Positions 25,994-36,487 of a stretch of DNA of 46,291 nucleotides are shown piece after piece. Source of the stretch: a bacterium (lineage in GTDB: Bacteria; CAYTYR01; UBA6262); the NCBI GenBank assembly GCA_028712365.1, contig JAQTQE010000012.1, forward strand, positions 1 through 46,291, written 5' to 3'. The number at the start of each line of letters is the position of its first letter. Within the stretch, counting starts at the first letter, position 1. The position numbers and the translations under genes were made by a program. Under the pieces are notes generated by a model. It was not told the origin of the DNA and made no database searches. It saw only the letters and a program-made list of their open reading frames with translations.

Positions 25994-27553
25994 ATGAAAA
26001 GAATAGCAAAAATACTGATCGGCATCCTGCTTTACTGCGCCATTAGCAACCTGGGCATAGCTTTGGCCGCAGAATCAGCAGCTATATCCGCGGAACCGAA
26101 TTTTTGGGAATTAATTAAGCAGAAGAAGATCTCTATTGATTTTAAAAATACCGACTTGGATGATTCGCTTCGCCTGTTATCCCAGCAAAATAATATTAAT
26201 TTTTATCTCGTACATAAGGCCCGCGGTAAAAAGATCAATTTCTACTTTAAGGATGTCCCGCTGGAAGAAGTACTTAATTCGATCTTGATCAATAGCGGAT
26301 TCAATTACCAGGTCTTCCCGTCTAAAAATGTTATTGAGGTCAAAGCCAGTGACGCGACCAAGCTTGATACGCGTATTTTTAATGTTAAGAATGTGGATCC
26401 ATTAGTAATTAAAAATACATTGGTGAATGTGATCGGACCGCAGGGCGTGATCAGTGTCGACCGGGAGAATAAAGTCCTGATTATTACTGACTCTTATCAA
26501 AATTTCAGTAAGATCATAGATGTTATTGATGCTTTAGATATTAAATCAACCGGCAGTGGTGAAAGAAATATTTCCGGCAACGGTGAAGCTACGACTAAAG
26601 TATTTAATCTGCAGTTTGCCGCAGCTAGTAAAATAAAAGATGTTGTGGCAAAATCGTTGTCTGACAACGGCAATATAGAAGTGGATGAAGGCCTGAACGC
26701 CTTGATTATTAAAGACCAACCTGGCGTGTTGGATAATGTCGGCAATTTGATCCTTAAACTGGACCGAGAAACACCTCAGGTGATCATCAGCGCTGAATTG
26801 ATCGAGGTAAATTCAGGAGTGCTTAGTGAGATCGGGGCCAAGTGGATATATCAGCCAGGCAGTCATGGCCAAGTGGCGACCCTTAATACTCAGTATAATA
26901 CCCCGCCGGTCGAGGAGGATACTGAGAACCTGGGCTATGTTACCCAGTCGCTCGGTGCTAGCCTGGTATATGGGGAAGTAACTGATAAATTCAGGGGCAT
27001 GATCAATGCTCTGGTAACTACCAGCAAAGCAGAAGTCTTGTCTAATCCAATGATCACGGTAGTAAATAATGAAAAAGCTAAGATCGAAATAACTGAAAAA
27101 TTCCCTTATAATCAATTTTCCGGATATGATGCCAAAGGCAATCCGCAATACGCCACTGAATTCATCGATGTGGGTATTATTATGTCTGTGACGCCGCATA
27201 TTAAGGAAGGCAATATTGTGAATCTGGAGTTGGAGCCGGAAGTGAGTTTCCAGACCGGCGAAAGGGTGGGTATACCCATCCGAGCCACGCGTAAAGCTTC
27301 GACTAAAGTAAATGTTCGTGACGGTAAAACAATTGTCATTGGCGGCTTAACCTCCAATAAAAAGACCCGTACCATATATAAAATTCCTATCCTAGGCAGT
27401 ATCCCCCTCCTGGGGCAACTGTTCCGGTCGAATAATGATAGTGTCGAAAAGGTAGATTTAATGATCTTTGTCACTCCCCGCATTGTTTCCAGCGGGAAAA
27501 TAGAGGAATTTTCCGCGCAAAACAGAGAAAAGCTGGAAACGGAGAAAAAATAA
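25994..27553 (+). CDS. pilQ: Type IV pilus secretin PilQ
   Basis: Signal peptide; STN-like region; NPMITVVNNEKAKIEITEKFPYNQ; GGLTSNKKTRTIYKIPILGSIPLLGQLFRS; VTPRIV. ATG 25994 preferred. Confidence 0.92.
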   Translation: MKRIAKILIGILLYCAISNLGIALAAESAAISAEPNFWELIKQKKISIDFKNTDLDDSLRLLSQQNNINFYLVHKARGKKINFYFKDVPLEEVLNSILINSGFNYQVFPSKNVIEVKASDATKLDTRIFNVKNVDPLVIKNTLVNVIGPQGVISVDRENKVLIITDSYQNFSKIIDVIDALDIKSTGSGERNISGNGEATTKVFNLQFAAASKIKDVVAKSLSDNGNIEVDEGLNALIIKDQPGVLDNVGNLILKLDRETPQVIISAELIEVNSGVLSEIGAKWIYQPGSHGQVATLNTQYNTPPVEEDTENLGYVTQSLGASLVYGEVTDKFRGMINALVTTSKAEVLSNPMITVVNNEKAKIEITEKFPYNQFSGYDAKGNPQYATEFIDVGIIMSVTPHIKEGNIVNLELEPEVSFQTGERVGIPIRATRKASTKVNVRDGKTIVIGGLTSNKKTRTIYKIPILGSIPLLGQLFRSNNDSVEKVDLMIFVTPRIVSSGKIEEFSAQNREKLETEKK

Positions 27554-27576
27554 AATAAAGACGACACTTAATAAGC

Positions 27577-27606
27577 TTGACAAAAGACCGGCAGATGTAA
27601 TAAAAT
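27577..27606 (+). promoter_or_regulatory. Promoter TTGACA-N18-TAAAAT upstream of che operon
   Basis: Perfect -35; near-consensus -10; intergenic position before cheW. Confidence 0.6.
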
Positions 27607-27782
27607 CTTTCTAATAGAGGTAGGAACAGGATAATAACTATATTCGGGGCCATGAACATATGTCAACAGCAAGCAACCGGAAGAAGCATGCCAGCCTGAA
27701 AACTTTTTTCTTCGCTATTTAAAGGGGAAAAAAGGTTTTAGGTTTTCTATTTTAAGGGCAGTTTGAAGGAGGATGTAGAAGC

Positions 27783-28325
27783 ATGATCCAGGAAAAAAAA
27801 CAGGAAGGGACTTCCCAATTAGTGGTTTTCAGCTTAGCCAATGAAGAATATGGCGTGGCCATTGGGCAGGTGCAGGAAATTATCCGTCCTCAAGGTATCA
27901 CTCGTATTCCCGGCATGCCGACATTTATCGAAGGGGTTATTAACCTGCGCGGTAAGATAATACCCATTATTGATCTACGGGACCGGTTTGGATTGGCGCA
28001 AAAAGAAGCTGATGCCAATACCCGCGTTGTGGTAGCGGAAGTATCCAGCCAGACAGTCGGGCTGGTGGTTGACAGTGTTAGCGAAGTATTACGCTTGGCC
28101 AATGATTCAATTGACCCTTTGCCGCCAACGATCACCAGTATCGATGGCGAATATTTAAAAGGAGTGGGTAAACTTGACCGGCGGTTGATCATATTGCTTG
28201 ACCTGGAAAAAGTCTTGACCGACCTGGAGAAAAGCACCCTGGAAAAAATAAGTAAAACCATTACCGAAGAGATCCCGGGTAGCGGTGGCAATACCAAAAA
28301 GGAATCCTCGGCTAAAGCGGAATAG
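27783..28325 (+). CDS. cheW: Chemotaxis coupling protein CheW
   Basis: [41 protein letters not shown]. Confidence 0.95.
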   Translation: MIQEKKQEGTSQLVVFSLANEEYGVAIGQVQEIIRPQGITRIPGMPTFIEGVINLRGKIIPIIDLRDRFGLAQKEADANTRVVVAEVSSQTVGLVVDSVSEVLRLANDSIDPLPPTITSIDGEYLKGVGKLDRRLIILLDLEKVLTDLEKSTLEKISKTITEEIPGSGGNTKKESSAKAE

Positions 28326-28356
28326 TCGGGAGTTTCATCTAGGTGGTACGGAATTT

Positions 28357-29778
28357 ATGCAGATAGCCAGGTTAAAAGAATATTTCCATGATTACACGCC
28401 CGGTGGAATAATAAAGATAGATGAAATTAAGAAGCGGATTTTCTGGAGCAATATAATAATCCTGATATTCGCGGTGATCTTTACCAATTTAATGCCTACC
28501 GGCCAGACCGGCTTTAGGATCCTGTTTATTTTCCTGGTCATGATACCATGCTTGGTTTTACTATGGGGAGTGTACCGGTTATTGATCAAGCCCAGCCTGG
28601 ATCGTATCCAGGCGGCCAATGACCTCTCGCGGGAAGTAGAATCGCAGAACCAGCACCGCCGGGAGCAGGTAGAAAAAATAATGACTGTGGTAAAAGAAGC
28701 AGCCGGCGGTAACCTGAACCAGCGCGTCGATATTAAAAGCGGCGATGATATGGAAAAGTTGGGTCTTGGTCTTAACCAGATGATCGACAGTTTGTCTGGG
28801 TTGATTGCCAGGGAAGAGAAGATCAAATCTAACATGCAGGTTTCCATAGCCAAACTATTAGCCCTGGTTAAAGCCGTAGAAAAAGGGGACTTGACCCAGC
28901 AAATCACGATCGATTCAAACGATGAGATCGGCCAGATCTTTAAGGCTCTTAATAATCTGGTGGGGTCATTGCGGCAAATGGTCAAGGAATTACAGCAAGC
29001 CACTAACAAAGTTATGGTTTCAAGCAAGGAATTATCGACTATTTCACACCAATCTACCTCTACTATTTCTCAGGTAGCTAATACGATCACCCAGATTTCC
29101 AGCTCTTTGACGCAGATCTCGCAAAATGCCCAAGCCGCGGATACTGCTTCTCAACAGACCTTGACCATCGCTAATAATGGCAACGAATCAATACGCAATG
29201 CTATCGAAGGGACGAAGAATACCAAAACAACGGTAGACAATTCAGCCCAGATCATCAGGGAGTTGGGACGGCGCTCTACCCAGATCGGCGAAATTATTAC
29301 GGTTATTACCAAGGTAGCCGATCAAACGAACCTATTATCGTTAAATGCGGCTATTGAAGCGGCCCGGGCTGGAGAATTTGGGAGAGGTTTCGCGGTAGTA
29401 GCGGATGAAGTTCGCAAACTGGCCGAAGGATCAGCGCAAAGTGCCAGTGAAATATCCCGTTTGATCTCGGAAGTACAAAGCGAAACCAAAAAGGCGGTAT
29501 TGGCAGTTGAACGCGGCGCCAATGAAGTAGAAGAGGGGGTCAAGCTCACCGAGGAATCAGCTAAAGCTTTTAAAGATATCGCTGATTCAGCCAAGAACAT
29601 GGCTGAACAAGTTCAAAGCATTGCTGCGGCGACGGAAGAAACAGCTGCTGGAGCAGAAGAAGCCAGCGCCTCCAGCCAACAGCAGGTGGCTTCGATCGAG
29701 GAAATCACTACTTCTACCGTAGGTCTGAATGAAGTAGCTAACCAATTACAGGAAGTAGTAGCCAAATTTAAAGTTTAG
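28357..29778 (+). CDS. Methyl-accepting chemotaxis protein (two TM, HAMP region, no evident ligand domain)
   Basis: Signalling tip [50 protein letters not shown] 28357 with SD AGGTGG. Confidence 0.94.
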   Translation: MQIARLKEYFHDYTPGGIIKIDEIKKRIFWSNIIILIFAVIFTNLMPTGQTGFRILFIFLVMIPCLVLLWGVYRLLIKPSLDRIQAANDLSREVESQNQHRREQVEKIMTVVKEAAGGNLNQRVDIKSGDDMEKLGLGLNQMIDSLSGLIAREEKIKSNMQVSIAKLLALVKAVEKGDLTQQITIDSNDEIGQIFKALNNLVGSLRQMVKELQQATNKVMVSSKELSTISHQSTSTISQVANTITQISSSLTQISQNAQAADTASQQTLTIANNGNESIRNAIEGTKNTKTTVDNSAQIIRELGRRSTQIGEIITVITKVADQTNLLSLNAAIEAARAGEFGRGFAVVADEVRKLAEGSAQSASEISRLISEVQSETKKAVLAVERGANEVEEGVKLTEESAKAFKDIADSAKNMAEQVQSIAAATEETAAGAEEASASSQQQVASIEEITTSTVGLNEVANQLQEVVAKFKV

Positions 29779-29793
29779 GAATATAATAATACA

Positions 29794-30609
29794 ATGTCAT
29801 TTGAAGAACCAGATTTTGATCTATTAGTGCGTAAAATATTACGTGAGCGGGGATTTGACTGCCGCCAATACCGGGAAAGTTATCTAAAGAGAAGGTTCGG
29901 TGTACGTATGCGGGCCTGGAAGATAACCACGTTCACGGACTATGTTAATGTCCTGGATCGCCACCCGGAAGAATATATTAAGCTTTTTGATGATATTACG
30001 ATCAATGTAACCCAGTTTTTCCGGGATACCACCGCGTATGACGCTTTTGATAAAACTGTTTTGCCCGTGGTCCTGGAAGAGAAGAAAAAAACACAAAGCA
30101 ATATCCTGCGGATATGGAGCTGTGGCTGTTCCAGCGGAGAAGAACCATATTCTATTGCTTTGTGCCTGATCGATCGTCTGGGGCTTAAGATCGGTAATTA
30201 TAGTATCACCATTTTTGGTTCGGATATTGATGACCTCAGCTTGAACAGAGGACGGGCCGGGGTTTATGGTACAGCCAGTCTGGAAAATGCTCCACCGGAG
30301 ATATTGGCCAAGTATTTTGTCCAGGACGGGAATAAATTTAAGATTAAAGATGAGATCAAGACTCTGGTAAAATTTATTAAGCATGATTTTATCCGGGAAG
30401 AACCGTTTAAGAACCTGGATATCGTATTTTGCCGTAATGTGATGATTTACCTGACCAAAGAAATGCAAACGAGATTATTGGTTAATTTTTATAAAAGCTT
30501 GAATCCGAAAGGATTTTTAGTGTTAGGCAAAGTAGAAGGGTTGATGAGCACTAACGAAGGATTGTTTGAACGCTATAATATTACGGAGCGGATTTTCCGC
30601 AAAGGGTAA
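29794..30609 (+). CDS. cheR: Chemotaxis methyltransferase CheR
   Basis: ILRIWSCGCSSGEEPYSIAL; IVFCRNVMIYLTKEMQ. Confidence 0.95.
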   Translation: MSFEEPDFDLLVRKILRERGFDCRQYRESYLKRRFGVRMRAWKITTFTDYVNVLDRHPEEYIKLFDDITINVTQFFRDTTAYDAFDKTVLPVVLEEKKKTQSNILRIWSCGCSSGEEPYSIALCLIDRLGLKIGNYSITIFGSDIDDLSLNRGRAGVYGTASLENAPPEILAKYFVQDGNKFKIKDEIKTLVKFIKHDFIREEPFKNLDIVFCRNVMIYLTKEMQTRLLVNFYKSLNPKGFLVLGKVEGLMSTNEGLFERYNITERIFRKG

Positions 30610-30643
30610 AAGAAAAAAGTTAAAAAAGAAGGAGGCGAGAAGT

Positions 30644-31009
30644 ATGGGGACTAAAATCCTGATCGTAGATGACTCGGCTTTTATGCGTATGACTCTCAAG
30701 AACATTCTCTCTAAGGAAGGCTATGAAATAGCCGGAGAAGCCGAAAACGCAGAACAGGCTGTGGCCAAATACACGGAAACAAAGCCTGATCTGGTAACTA
30801 TGGATATCATTATGCCGGGGGAGAACGGGATCAAGGCAGTAAAAGAAATAATGAAAGTCAATGCCAGCGCGCAGATCTTGATGGTTAGCGCCATGGGCCA
30901 GGAAGCACTGATCGTTGAAGCTATGCAGGCCGGGGCTAAGAACTTTATCATTAAACCTTTTCAGCCGGAAAAAGTGATCGAGGCGGTCCGCAAAGTACTG
31001 AAAACGTAA
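30644..31009 (+). CDS. cheY: Chemotaxis response regulator CheY
   Basis: ILIVDDSAFMRMTLKNIL, VTMDIIMPGENGI; ATG 30644 with SD AAGGAGG. Confidence 0.93.
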   Translation: MGTKILIVDDSAFMRMTLKNILSKEGYEIAGEAENAEQAVAKYTETKPDLVTMDIIMPGENGIKAVKEIMKVNASAQILMVSAMGQEALIVEAMQAGAKNFIIKPFQPEKVIEAVRKVLKT

Positions 31010-31030
31010 TTCTGGAAGGGAGCCTTAGTT

Positions 31031-32080
31031 GTGGATAAGATAAAAGTATTTGTTGTTGATGATTCTAATTTTATGCGCAAAATCATCACGGACATGTTGA
31101 ATTCTGACCCGCAGATCACAGTCATTGGTACGGCCAGTGATGGCCGGGAGACAGTGGAAAAGGTCAAAACCTTGAATCCGGATGTGATCACCCTTGATAT
31201 TATCATGCCGGAAATGGATGGCCTGACTGCGTTGGAACAGATCATGAAAATATGTCCGACTCCGGTAGTCATGTTCAGTAAGGTAACCCGTGATGGAGCC
31301 GAAGCAACGCTTAAGGCCTTGGAATTTGGCGCAGTCGATTTTGTAACTAAACCGCAGGATGCTGACCTAGGTAGTATTAAGATCGAGATCGATAAAGTCA
31401 AGACAGAATTAATAGATAAAATCAAGATCGCCTCCCGTATTGACCGCAATAAATTGAAAGTGCTTTATCCAACGACCAGGATCAGGGAAAAGATCAGCAA
31501 TGTAGCCGAGCCGACCGAACGCATGATCTGCATTGGTTCTTCTGCCGGCGGCCCGAAGGTATTAATGGAAATAATGCCGCAGTTACCTTATGACTTGAAT
31601 AGTGGCGTATTGGTAGCTCAACATATGCCTTCATTTTTTATTAAATCTTTTACTGAACGGCTCAGTAATATTTCTAAGATCAGCGTGCGTGAAGCGAAAA
31701 TTGGCGATATTATCACTCAGGCAACCGCTTTCCTGGCTCCGGAAAGCTATACTATTAAAGTAGAAAAAATAAAGAAGGGCGGAGCAGTTACTTTATCAAG
31801 TGAACCCTCTGTGCACCGGGTTAAACCATGTATTGATTCAATGATGGAAGCCGCGGCGCAAGTGTACGGCGCTAAAACGATCGGCGTTTTGCTCAGCGGT
31901 ATGGGACGCGATGGCGTCAAAGGTTTGAAAGCTATCAAGGCTGCCGGTGGCAAAACCATTGTCCAGGATGAGTCATCCAGTATTGTTTTCGGCATGGCCA
32001 AAGCAGCGATCGAAGAGGGTGTAGTTGATAAGGTGGTCCCGGCCAATAAGATCATCGAAGAAGTTCTTAAATTAATTTAA
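31031..32080 (+). CDS. cheB: Chemotaxis methylesterase CheB
   Basis: REC domain plus IGSSAGGPKVL, AQHMPSFF, LLSGMGRDGVKGLKAI. Confidence 0.95.
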   Translation: MDKIKVFVVDDSNFMRKIITDMLNSDPQITVIGTASDGRETVEKVKTLNPDVITLDIIMPEMDGLTALEQIMKICPTPVVMFSKVTRDGAEATLKALEFGAVDFVTKPQDADLGSIKIEIDKVKTELIDKIKIASRIDRNKLKVLYPTTRIREKISNVAEPTERMICIGSSAGGPKVLMEIMPQLPYDLNSGVLVAQHMPSFFIKSFTERLSNISKISVREAKIGDIITQATAFLAPESYTIKVEKIKKGGAVTLSSEPSVHRVKPCIDSMMEAAAQVYGAKTIGVLLSGMGRDGVKGLKAIKAAGGKTIVQDESSSIVFGMAKAAIEEGVVDKVVPANKIIEEVLKLI

Positions 32081-32090
32081 GAGGTTATTT

Positions 32091-33713
32091 ATGACCGAGG
32101 ATATGTCGCGCTACAAAGATATGTTCATCAGTGAAGCGACAGAATATCTACAGAACCTGAACAAATCATTGCTGGGTTTGGAAAAGAACCCGGATAATCT
32201 GGAATTACTTAACGAGATTTTCCGGTTGGCGCATACCATGAAAGGTATGGCGGCGACCATGGGTTATCAGAAAATTACCACGGTGGCACACCAGATGGAA
32301 GATGTCTTGGACCGGCTGCGGAAACAAGAATTAAAAGTAACTCCGGAAATAATCGAGACTCTTTTCAAATCTCTGGATGTGCTTGAACCGCTCCTGCAGG
32401 AAGTAGCCAGCGGCGAAGATAAAAAAGTTGATATTACCGAAACCATTGTTAAATTAAAAATGATCATGGAACAGAAGAAGCCGGAAGCTGACCAGCCGGT
32501 AAAAGAAACAGAAGCCGGAGTTTCCGAAGGCGAAAAAAAAACAGTAAATAGCGAAAAAGAAAAAAAACGGGCGCAGACTAGCGTCAGGATCAATATTGAA
32601 CATCTGGATAACTTAATGAACCTGGTTGGTGAATTGGTTATTAATAAAGCCCGGTTATTCCAGATCGGAGCTAATTATAAACTAGGTGAGCTTAACGAAA
32701 GCTTGACTCAATTAGAACGCATTACCGGCAGTTTACAGGAAGAAGTACTGAAAACCAGAATGATCCCGGTTTCCCACATCTTTGACCGATACCCGCGGGT
32801 GGTCAGGGACTTGGCGAAACTTAAAAATAAAGAAATTAATTTTGAAATTGAAGGTTCAGATATTGAATTGGACCGGATGATCGTGGATGAGATCAATGAT
32901 CCCTTGATCCATTTGATCAGGAATTCGGTTGACCATGGGATTGAGTCCCCGCAAGAGAGAGTAAAAAAGGGGAAAAGTGAAATTGGGTATGTGAAGCTTT
33001 CTGCCAGGCGTGAAAAAGGTTATGTGCGCATTGAATTGACCGATGATGGCAAAGGCATGGACCCGAATGAAATTGCCCAGAAAGCTATTGAAAAAGGAAT
33101 GCTCGCCAAGGAAAAACTATCCTTGATGACTGAGCAGGAAATGCTGATGTTGATCTGTGAACCGGGTTTTTCTACTGCCGCGGAGATCAGTGATATCAGT
33201 GGCCGCGGCGTAGGAATGGATGTAGTTAAAACTAAGGTTGAAGCTTTCAACGGTTCGGTGACCATTGAAACACAGAAGGGTAAAGGGTCCACTTTTATAA
33301 TTAAGTTGCCTTTGACCCTGGCAATCATTCAATCATTGATGGTGAAAGTAGCGGACGAAGTTTATGCTATACCTCTTTCTAATATTACAGAAATAAATTC
33401 TTTTTCACCTGAATTGATCAGGACCATTGAAAAGAAAGAAGTGATCAAGATCAGGGAAGAGATCATGCCACTGGTCAGTTTGCGTGAAGTATTTAATTTG
33501 CCGAAACGTGAATATGGCGAAGAAATATATGTGGTTACCGTGGAAGTGGGAGAGAAAAGACTGGGGCTGGTAGTAGATTCTCTTTACAGCCGGGAAGAAA
33601 TAGTGATCAAGACTTTGAGTGGCATTCTGAAAAGGACCAAGGGTATCAGCGGTGCCACTATCCTTGGTGATGGGCGTGTCGTACTAATAGTCGATATTGC
33701 GGGTATTATCTAA
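32091..33713 (+). CDS. cheA: Chemotaxis histidine kinase CheA
   Basis: Hpt AHTMKGMAATMG; HLIRNSVDHGIESP; GRGVGMDVVKT; CheW-like C-terminus. Confidence 0.95.
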   Translation: MTEDMSRYKDMFISEATEYLQNLNKSLLGLEKNPDNLELLNEIFRLAHTMKGMAATMGYQKITTVAHQMEDVLDRLRKQELKVTPEIIETLFKSLDVLEPLLQEVASGEDKKVDITETIVKLKMIMEQKKPEADQPVKETEAGVSEGEKKTVNSEKEKKRAQTSVRINIEHLDNLMNLVGELVINKARLFQIGANYKLGELNESLTQLERITGSLQEEVLKTRMIPVSHIFDRYPRVVRDLAKLKNKEINFEIEGSDIELDRMIVDEINDPLIHLIRNSVDHGIESPQERVKKGKSEIGYVKLSARREKGYVRIELTDDGKGMDPNEIAQKAIEKGMLAKEKLSLMTEQEMLMLICEPGFSTAAEISDISGRGVGMDVVKTKVEAFNGSVTIETQKGKGSTFIIKLPLTLAIIQSLMVKVADEVYAIPLSNITEINSFSPELIRTIEKKEVIKIREEIMPLVSLREVFNLPKREYGEEIYVVTVEVGEKRLGLVVDSLYSREEIVIKTLSGILKRTKGISGATILGDGRVVLIVDIAGII

Positions 33714-35852
33714 ATGGAAAAAATATTTGCTTTGGATATCGGCACCAGGAAAGTAGCCGGATTGATGGCTACCCGGGAAAACGGGACCATCAATATCCTG
33801 GATTGTGAGATCCGGGAACACCAGACCAGGGCTATGCTGGCCGGGCAAATTCATGATGTGGACAGGGTGGCGGCTGTAGTCCAAGAAATTAAAACAGTCC
33901 TGGAGCAACGGCAGGGCGAACGTATCGATAAGGTAGCGGTCGCAGTGGCCGGGCGCACTCTTAAAACTTTGCGCGGACAAGCCAGTAAAAATATTATTTT
34001 TGAAAATGAAATAATCTCGCCTGATGTATTAGATCTTGAATTAGCGGCGGTACAACAAATCCTGAACAACCTGGGTAATCAGCCGGAACAAGACTTAGCT
34101 GAGAATTTTTATTGTGTTGGTTATAGCGTAGTCAACTATTTTCTCGACCGGGAAAAAATTGATAATCTGGTAGGGCAAAAGGGATATGAGATAGGCGTGG
34201 AAATAATCGCTACTTTCCTGCCGCGTATTGTGCTCGAAAGTATGTTTACGGTGCTTAAGAAAACAGGGTTGGAAGTGTCTTCCTTGACCCTGGAGCCGAT
34301 CGCCGCGATCAATGCGATCATCCCGTCTGATATGCGCCGGCTCAATTTGGCTTTAGTGGATATCGGCGCCGGCACTAGTGATATCGCCATTACTACCGGC
34401 GGCAGCGTGACTGCCTATGGCATGGTCCCATCTGCTGGGGATATGATCACTGAAAAATTATGCGACCTGTATCTGCTTGATTTTTGCGTAGGAGAAAATA
34501 TTAAACGACTTCTTTCCAGCCAGACTCAGGTAGAATTTACTGATATTTTTGGCAAACAATGGAGCCGGTCTGCGTTGCAGATACTATCAGACTTAACTCC
34601 GGCGATCGAAGAGCTTGCCGCAACCATCAGTGAAAGGATCCTGGAGCTTAATACGGTTGCGCCGAGCGCTTTAGTCTGTGTCGGAGGCGGCAGTCTGACT
34701 CCTTTGCTTCAGGAAAAACTAGCCCGGGCTTTGCATCTTTCCCGGGAGCGTGTTGGCGTCAGGGGGCCTGAATTGATCTCCTGGATCCATAATCCTACCG
34801 GTAAATTGACCGGTCCGGAAGCCATAACTCCTTTAGGTATTACCAGTATTGCCACTGAACGGCAAGGCTTGCAATTTGTTAATATTACAGTTAATGGAAA
34901 GCATATACATTTACTGAATATTAATCAAAAACTTAATGTTTTAAGCGCGCTTTTAGCCAGTGGCGTGAGCACGAAAAAAATGCACTCCCGGCCGGGATTA
35001 TCCAAGACCTTTGAGCTCAATGGCGACCTGCGTATCATTCAAGGGACCCTGGGAAAACCAGCTACTGTCTTGTTGAATAATAGTCCGGCTAGCCTGGAAG
35101 ACCCGATCACTGATCATAGCCAAGTTGTTTTTGAAGAAGCTTGTGACGGGCAGGATGGCCAGGCAAAAATAAGTGATTTCATAGGCTTGTTATCAAATAA
35201 AAAGGTTGTATTGAACAGCGAAGTTATTTCCGCCGGTCCGGCGGTATATATGAACCACGAAGCAGTAAATCTGGATTCGGTCATACCTGACCTGGCTAAG
35301 ATCGAGGTCAAAACCGAGATCTCTTTACGGGAACTACTGCGGCAAAAATTTGATGTCAGTCAGGCTACTGAGCGTAGTATTGTCGTGACCATTGATAATG
35401 AGCCGAGGATCATTACCCAACAAAATTTTCACTTGAGTATTAATGGGCAAGAGGCCAGTCTGGAAGCACCTTTACATGATGGCGATACGATAGAATATAC
35501 GGCTAATAATCCACGTCATTACCAACTGAAAGAGGTAGTCCCGGAACCATTGGCGGGACGGGGTGTACGGGTTTATATCAATGGACAGGAATATACCATC
35601 GAAGGCCAGCGTGGGAAAATATTTATGAATGGCCAGGAAGTATCACCGGATGAATTTATTATCAACGGAGCTGATATACGGACCACCCCCGGTAAAAATG
35701 CCGAATTAATAGTAGTTGACCTATTGCGCTATATAACCTTGGATGTGGACCGCAATGCGGGGAAGAAACTAAAAATGTTCGTCAATGGCCGAGAAGCCAA
35801 TTTTACCACAGCTTTATCCCATGGAGCTGAGGTTAAGCTTTACTTTGAATAG
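33714..35852 (+). CDS. FtsA/PilM-like actin-fold ATPase with C-terminal NGxE repeat region
   Basis: IFALDIGTRKVAGLMA, LVDIGAGTSDIAIT, CVGGGSLTPLLQEKLA; C-terminal LSINGQEASLEAPLHDGDTIEY, VYINGQEYTIEG, MFVNGREANFTTALSHGAEV. Confidence 0.8.
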   Translation: MEKIFALDIGTRKVAGLMATRENGTINILDCEIREHQTRAMLAGQIHDVDRVAAVVQEIKTVLEQRQGERIDKVAVAVAGRTLKTLRGQASKNIIFENEIISPDVLDLELAAVQQILNNLGNQPEQDLAENFYCVGYSVVNYFLDREKIDNLVGQKGYEIGVEIIATFLPRIVLESMFTVLKKTGLEVSSLTLEPIAAINAIIPSDMRRLNLALVDIGAGTSDIAITTGGSVTAYGMVPSAGDMITEKLCDLYLLDFCVGENIKRLLSSQTQVEFTDIFGKQWSRSALQILSDLTPAIEELAATISERILELNTVAPSALVCVGGGSLTPLLQEKLARALHLSRERVGVRGPELISWIHNPTGKLTGPEAITPLGITSIATERQGLQFVNITVNGKHIHLLNINQKLNVLSALLASGVSTKKMHSRPGLSKTFELNGDLRIIQGTLGKPATVLLNNSPASLEDPITDHSQVVFEEACDGQDGQAKISDFIGLLSNKKVVLNSEVISAGPAVYMNHEAVNLDSVIPDLAKIEVKTEISLRELLRQKFDVSQATERSIVVTIDNEPRIITQQNFHLSINGQEASLEAPLHDGDTIEYTANNPRHYQLKEVVPEPLAGRGVRVYINGQEYTIEGQRGKIFMNGQEVSPDEFIINGADIRTTPGKNAELIVVDLLRYITLDVDRNAGKKLKMFVNGREANFTTALSHGAEVKLYFE

Positions 35853-35860
35853 GGGACCTA

Positions 35861-36487
35861 ATGGTTGGTAAAGAAGTACCAAAACTAAGTCCAAAACAAC
35901 TGGATGCGTTGAAAGAGATTAGCTCTATCGGCGCTGGCAATGCGGCTACTGCTTTCTCCCAGATGCTGAACCGCAAAGTAATGATGACGGTTCCCAGTAT
36001 CCATATTGTGCCGATCAAGGACGTGCCGCAATATATGGGTGGACCGGAAACATTGGTGGCTGGAGTTTATACCCGTTTATTAGGCGATGTGTTTGGCAGC
36101 GTTTTATTAACCTTCCCCCGGGAAAGCGCGTTTTCGCTGACCGATATCCTGATGGGCAAGAAAATAGGAACCACTAAAATTTTGACGGGCATGGGTCGTT
36201 CCCTGCTCAAAGAAACCGGGATGATCGTAACTGGGTCGTTTTTGACCGCGCTCTCCAAAATGGTCAATACTACCATTATTCCGCGGGTACCTAATCTGAC
36301 TCTTGATATGGTCGGGGCTATTATTGATTTTATTCTGATCGACCTGAGCCAGGAAGTGGAATTTGCCATTGTCATTGAAATACGTTTTGAAGAAAAACAA
36401 TCACATGTCAGCGGTCATTTTTTCCTTTTGCCAAATCCTGATTCATTAAAGATAATATTAAAAGCGATTGGAGTCGACAATGATTGA
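35861..36487 (+). CDS. cheC: CheC-like phosphatase family protein (paralog 1)
   Basis: LDALKEISSIGAGNAATAFSQML; LLKETGMIVTGSFLTALSKM. Confidence 0.9.
   Translation: MVGKEVPKLSPKQLDALKEISSIGAGNAATAFSQMLNRKVMMTVPSIHIVPIKDVPQYMGGPETLVAGVYTRLLGDVFGSVLLTFPRESAFSLTDILMGKKIGTTKILTGMGRSLLKETGMIVTGSFLTALSKMVNTTIIPRVPNLTLDMVGAIIDFILIDLSQEVEFAIVIEIRFEEKQSHVSGHFFLLPNPDSLKIILKAIGVDND

Noticed and set aside
28392-29027. 211-aa minus-strand ORF
   Set aside because: Antisense to a clear MCP gene; no recognisable domain.
29884-30468. 194-aa minus-strand ORF
   Set aside because: Fully antisense to cheR, which has unambiguous motifs.
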